DNA of 14,445 nt, from assembly GCA_937880175.1 (NCBI GenBank), contig CALFLO010000040.1:1-14445 (forward strand). The letters are read 5' to 3'. Shown here in pieces: positions 14,325 through 14,445 of the stretch (position 1 is the first letter of the stretch; every line of letters begins with the position of its first letter). A program made the position numbers and the translations under genes. The stretch is from an uncultured Gluconobacter sp. (GTDB lineage Bacteria; Pseudomonadota; Alphaproteobacteria; Acetobacterales; Acetobacteraceae). The notes beneath the pieces are model-generated. The model saw only the letters and a program-made list of their open reading frames with translations, did no database searches and was not told the origin of the DNA.

Positions 14325-14445
14325 TGCTGCGCTGCGTCCTTCTGGGGAGGGCGTGTGTTCCGCAGTTGAGGTATCTGATTCGCGTTTTGAAAGTAAGCGT
14401 CCGACGATCGCACGATTGACGGCAGCATTTGTCTCATGTCGGACG
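14325..14445 (-). promoter_or_regulatory. upstream region of the porin, cut by the right edge
   Basis: It contains no gene. CGTCCGAC (14398-14405) and GTCGGACG (14438-14445) form perfect 8-bp inverted arms 32 bases apart, touching the edge of the window. A promoter is expected between them and the ATG, but I could not name a good -35/-10 pair; TTACTT and a poor -10 17 bases on are the best seen. Confidence 0.35.

Overview
The window reads as chromosomal DNA of a GC-rich alphaproteobacterium. The gene set (Psp stress system, CysH-CysD-CysNC sulfate assimilation, sugar porter, UDP-glucose dehydrogenase, AsmA-like protein, GlcG/HbpS-like exported protein, OprP/OprO-like porin) and the codon style suggest an acetic acid bacterium (Acetobacteraceae, Gluconobacter-like). 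This is inference from protein flavour, not a search result. Almost all bases belong to genes; I see no transposase, tRNA, rRNA or CRISPR array.

Layout. (1) 1-1765, minus strand: a phage-shock-type operon, pspA, pspB, then a secreted beta-repeat protein cut by the left edge, where pspC would be expected. (2) 1880-2932, plus strand: pspF, the sigma-54 enhancer-binding activator, divergent from pspA, with a short shared control region. (3) 2933-3377: a 445-bp non-genic stretch holding a 24-codon ORF with a good ribosome-binding site and three cysteine codons near its end, an AT-only inverted repeat and a GC hairpin. (4) 3378-6825, plus strand: cysH (4Fe-4S APS reductase), cysD and a fused cysNC, with overlapping or nearly touching joints, closed by a strong intrinsic terminator. 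(5) 7050-8456, plus strand: a sugar porter of the MFS with a recognisable promoter and an upstream tandem repeat. (6) 8467-11845, minus strand: an AsmA-like envelope protein followed by UDP-glucose 6-dehydrogenase, convergent with the transporter. (7) 11951-12490, minus strand: a small exported GlcG/HbpS-like protein. (8) 12633-14324, minus strand: a phosphate-selective-type porin; the right edge is its upstream region.

How the parts work together. PspA/PspB/PspF sense and repair inner-membrane damage. The cys operon turns sulfate into APS (CysD with CysN), reduces APS to sulfite (CysH) and can make PAPS (CysC domain). The other genes serve sugar uptake, UDP-glucuronate supply, outer-membrane assembly and outer-membrane transport, so the window is rich in envelope functions.

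The most interesting points are the possible cysteine-sensing leader peptide before cysH, the replacement of pspC by a secreted beta-repeat protein in the psp operon, the divergent CysD/CysN pair, and the tandem 14-bp repeats before the sugar porter.
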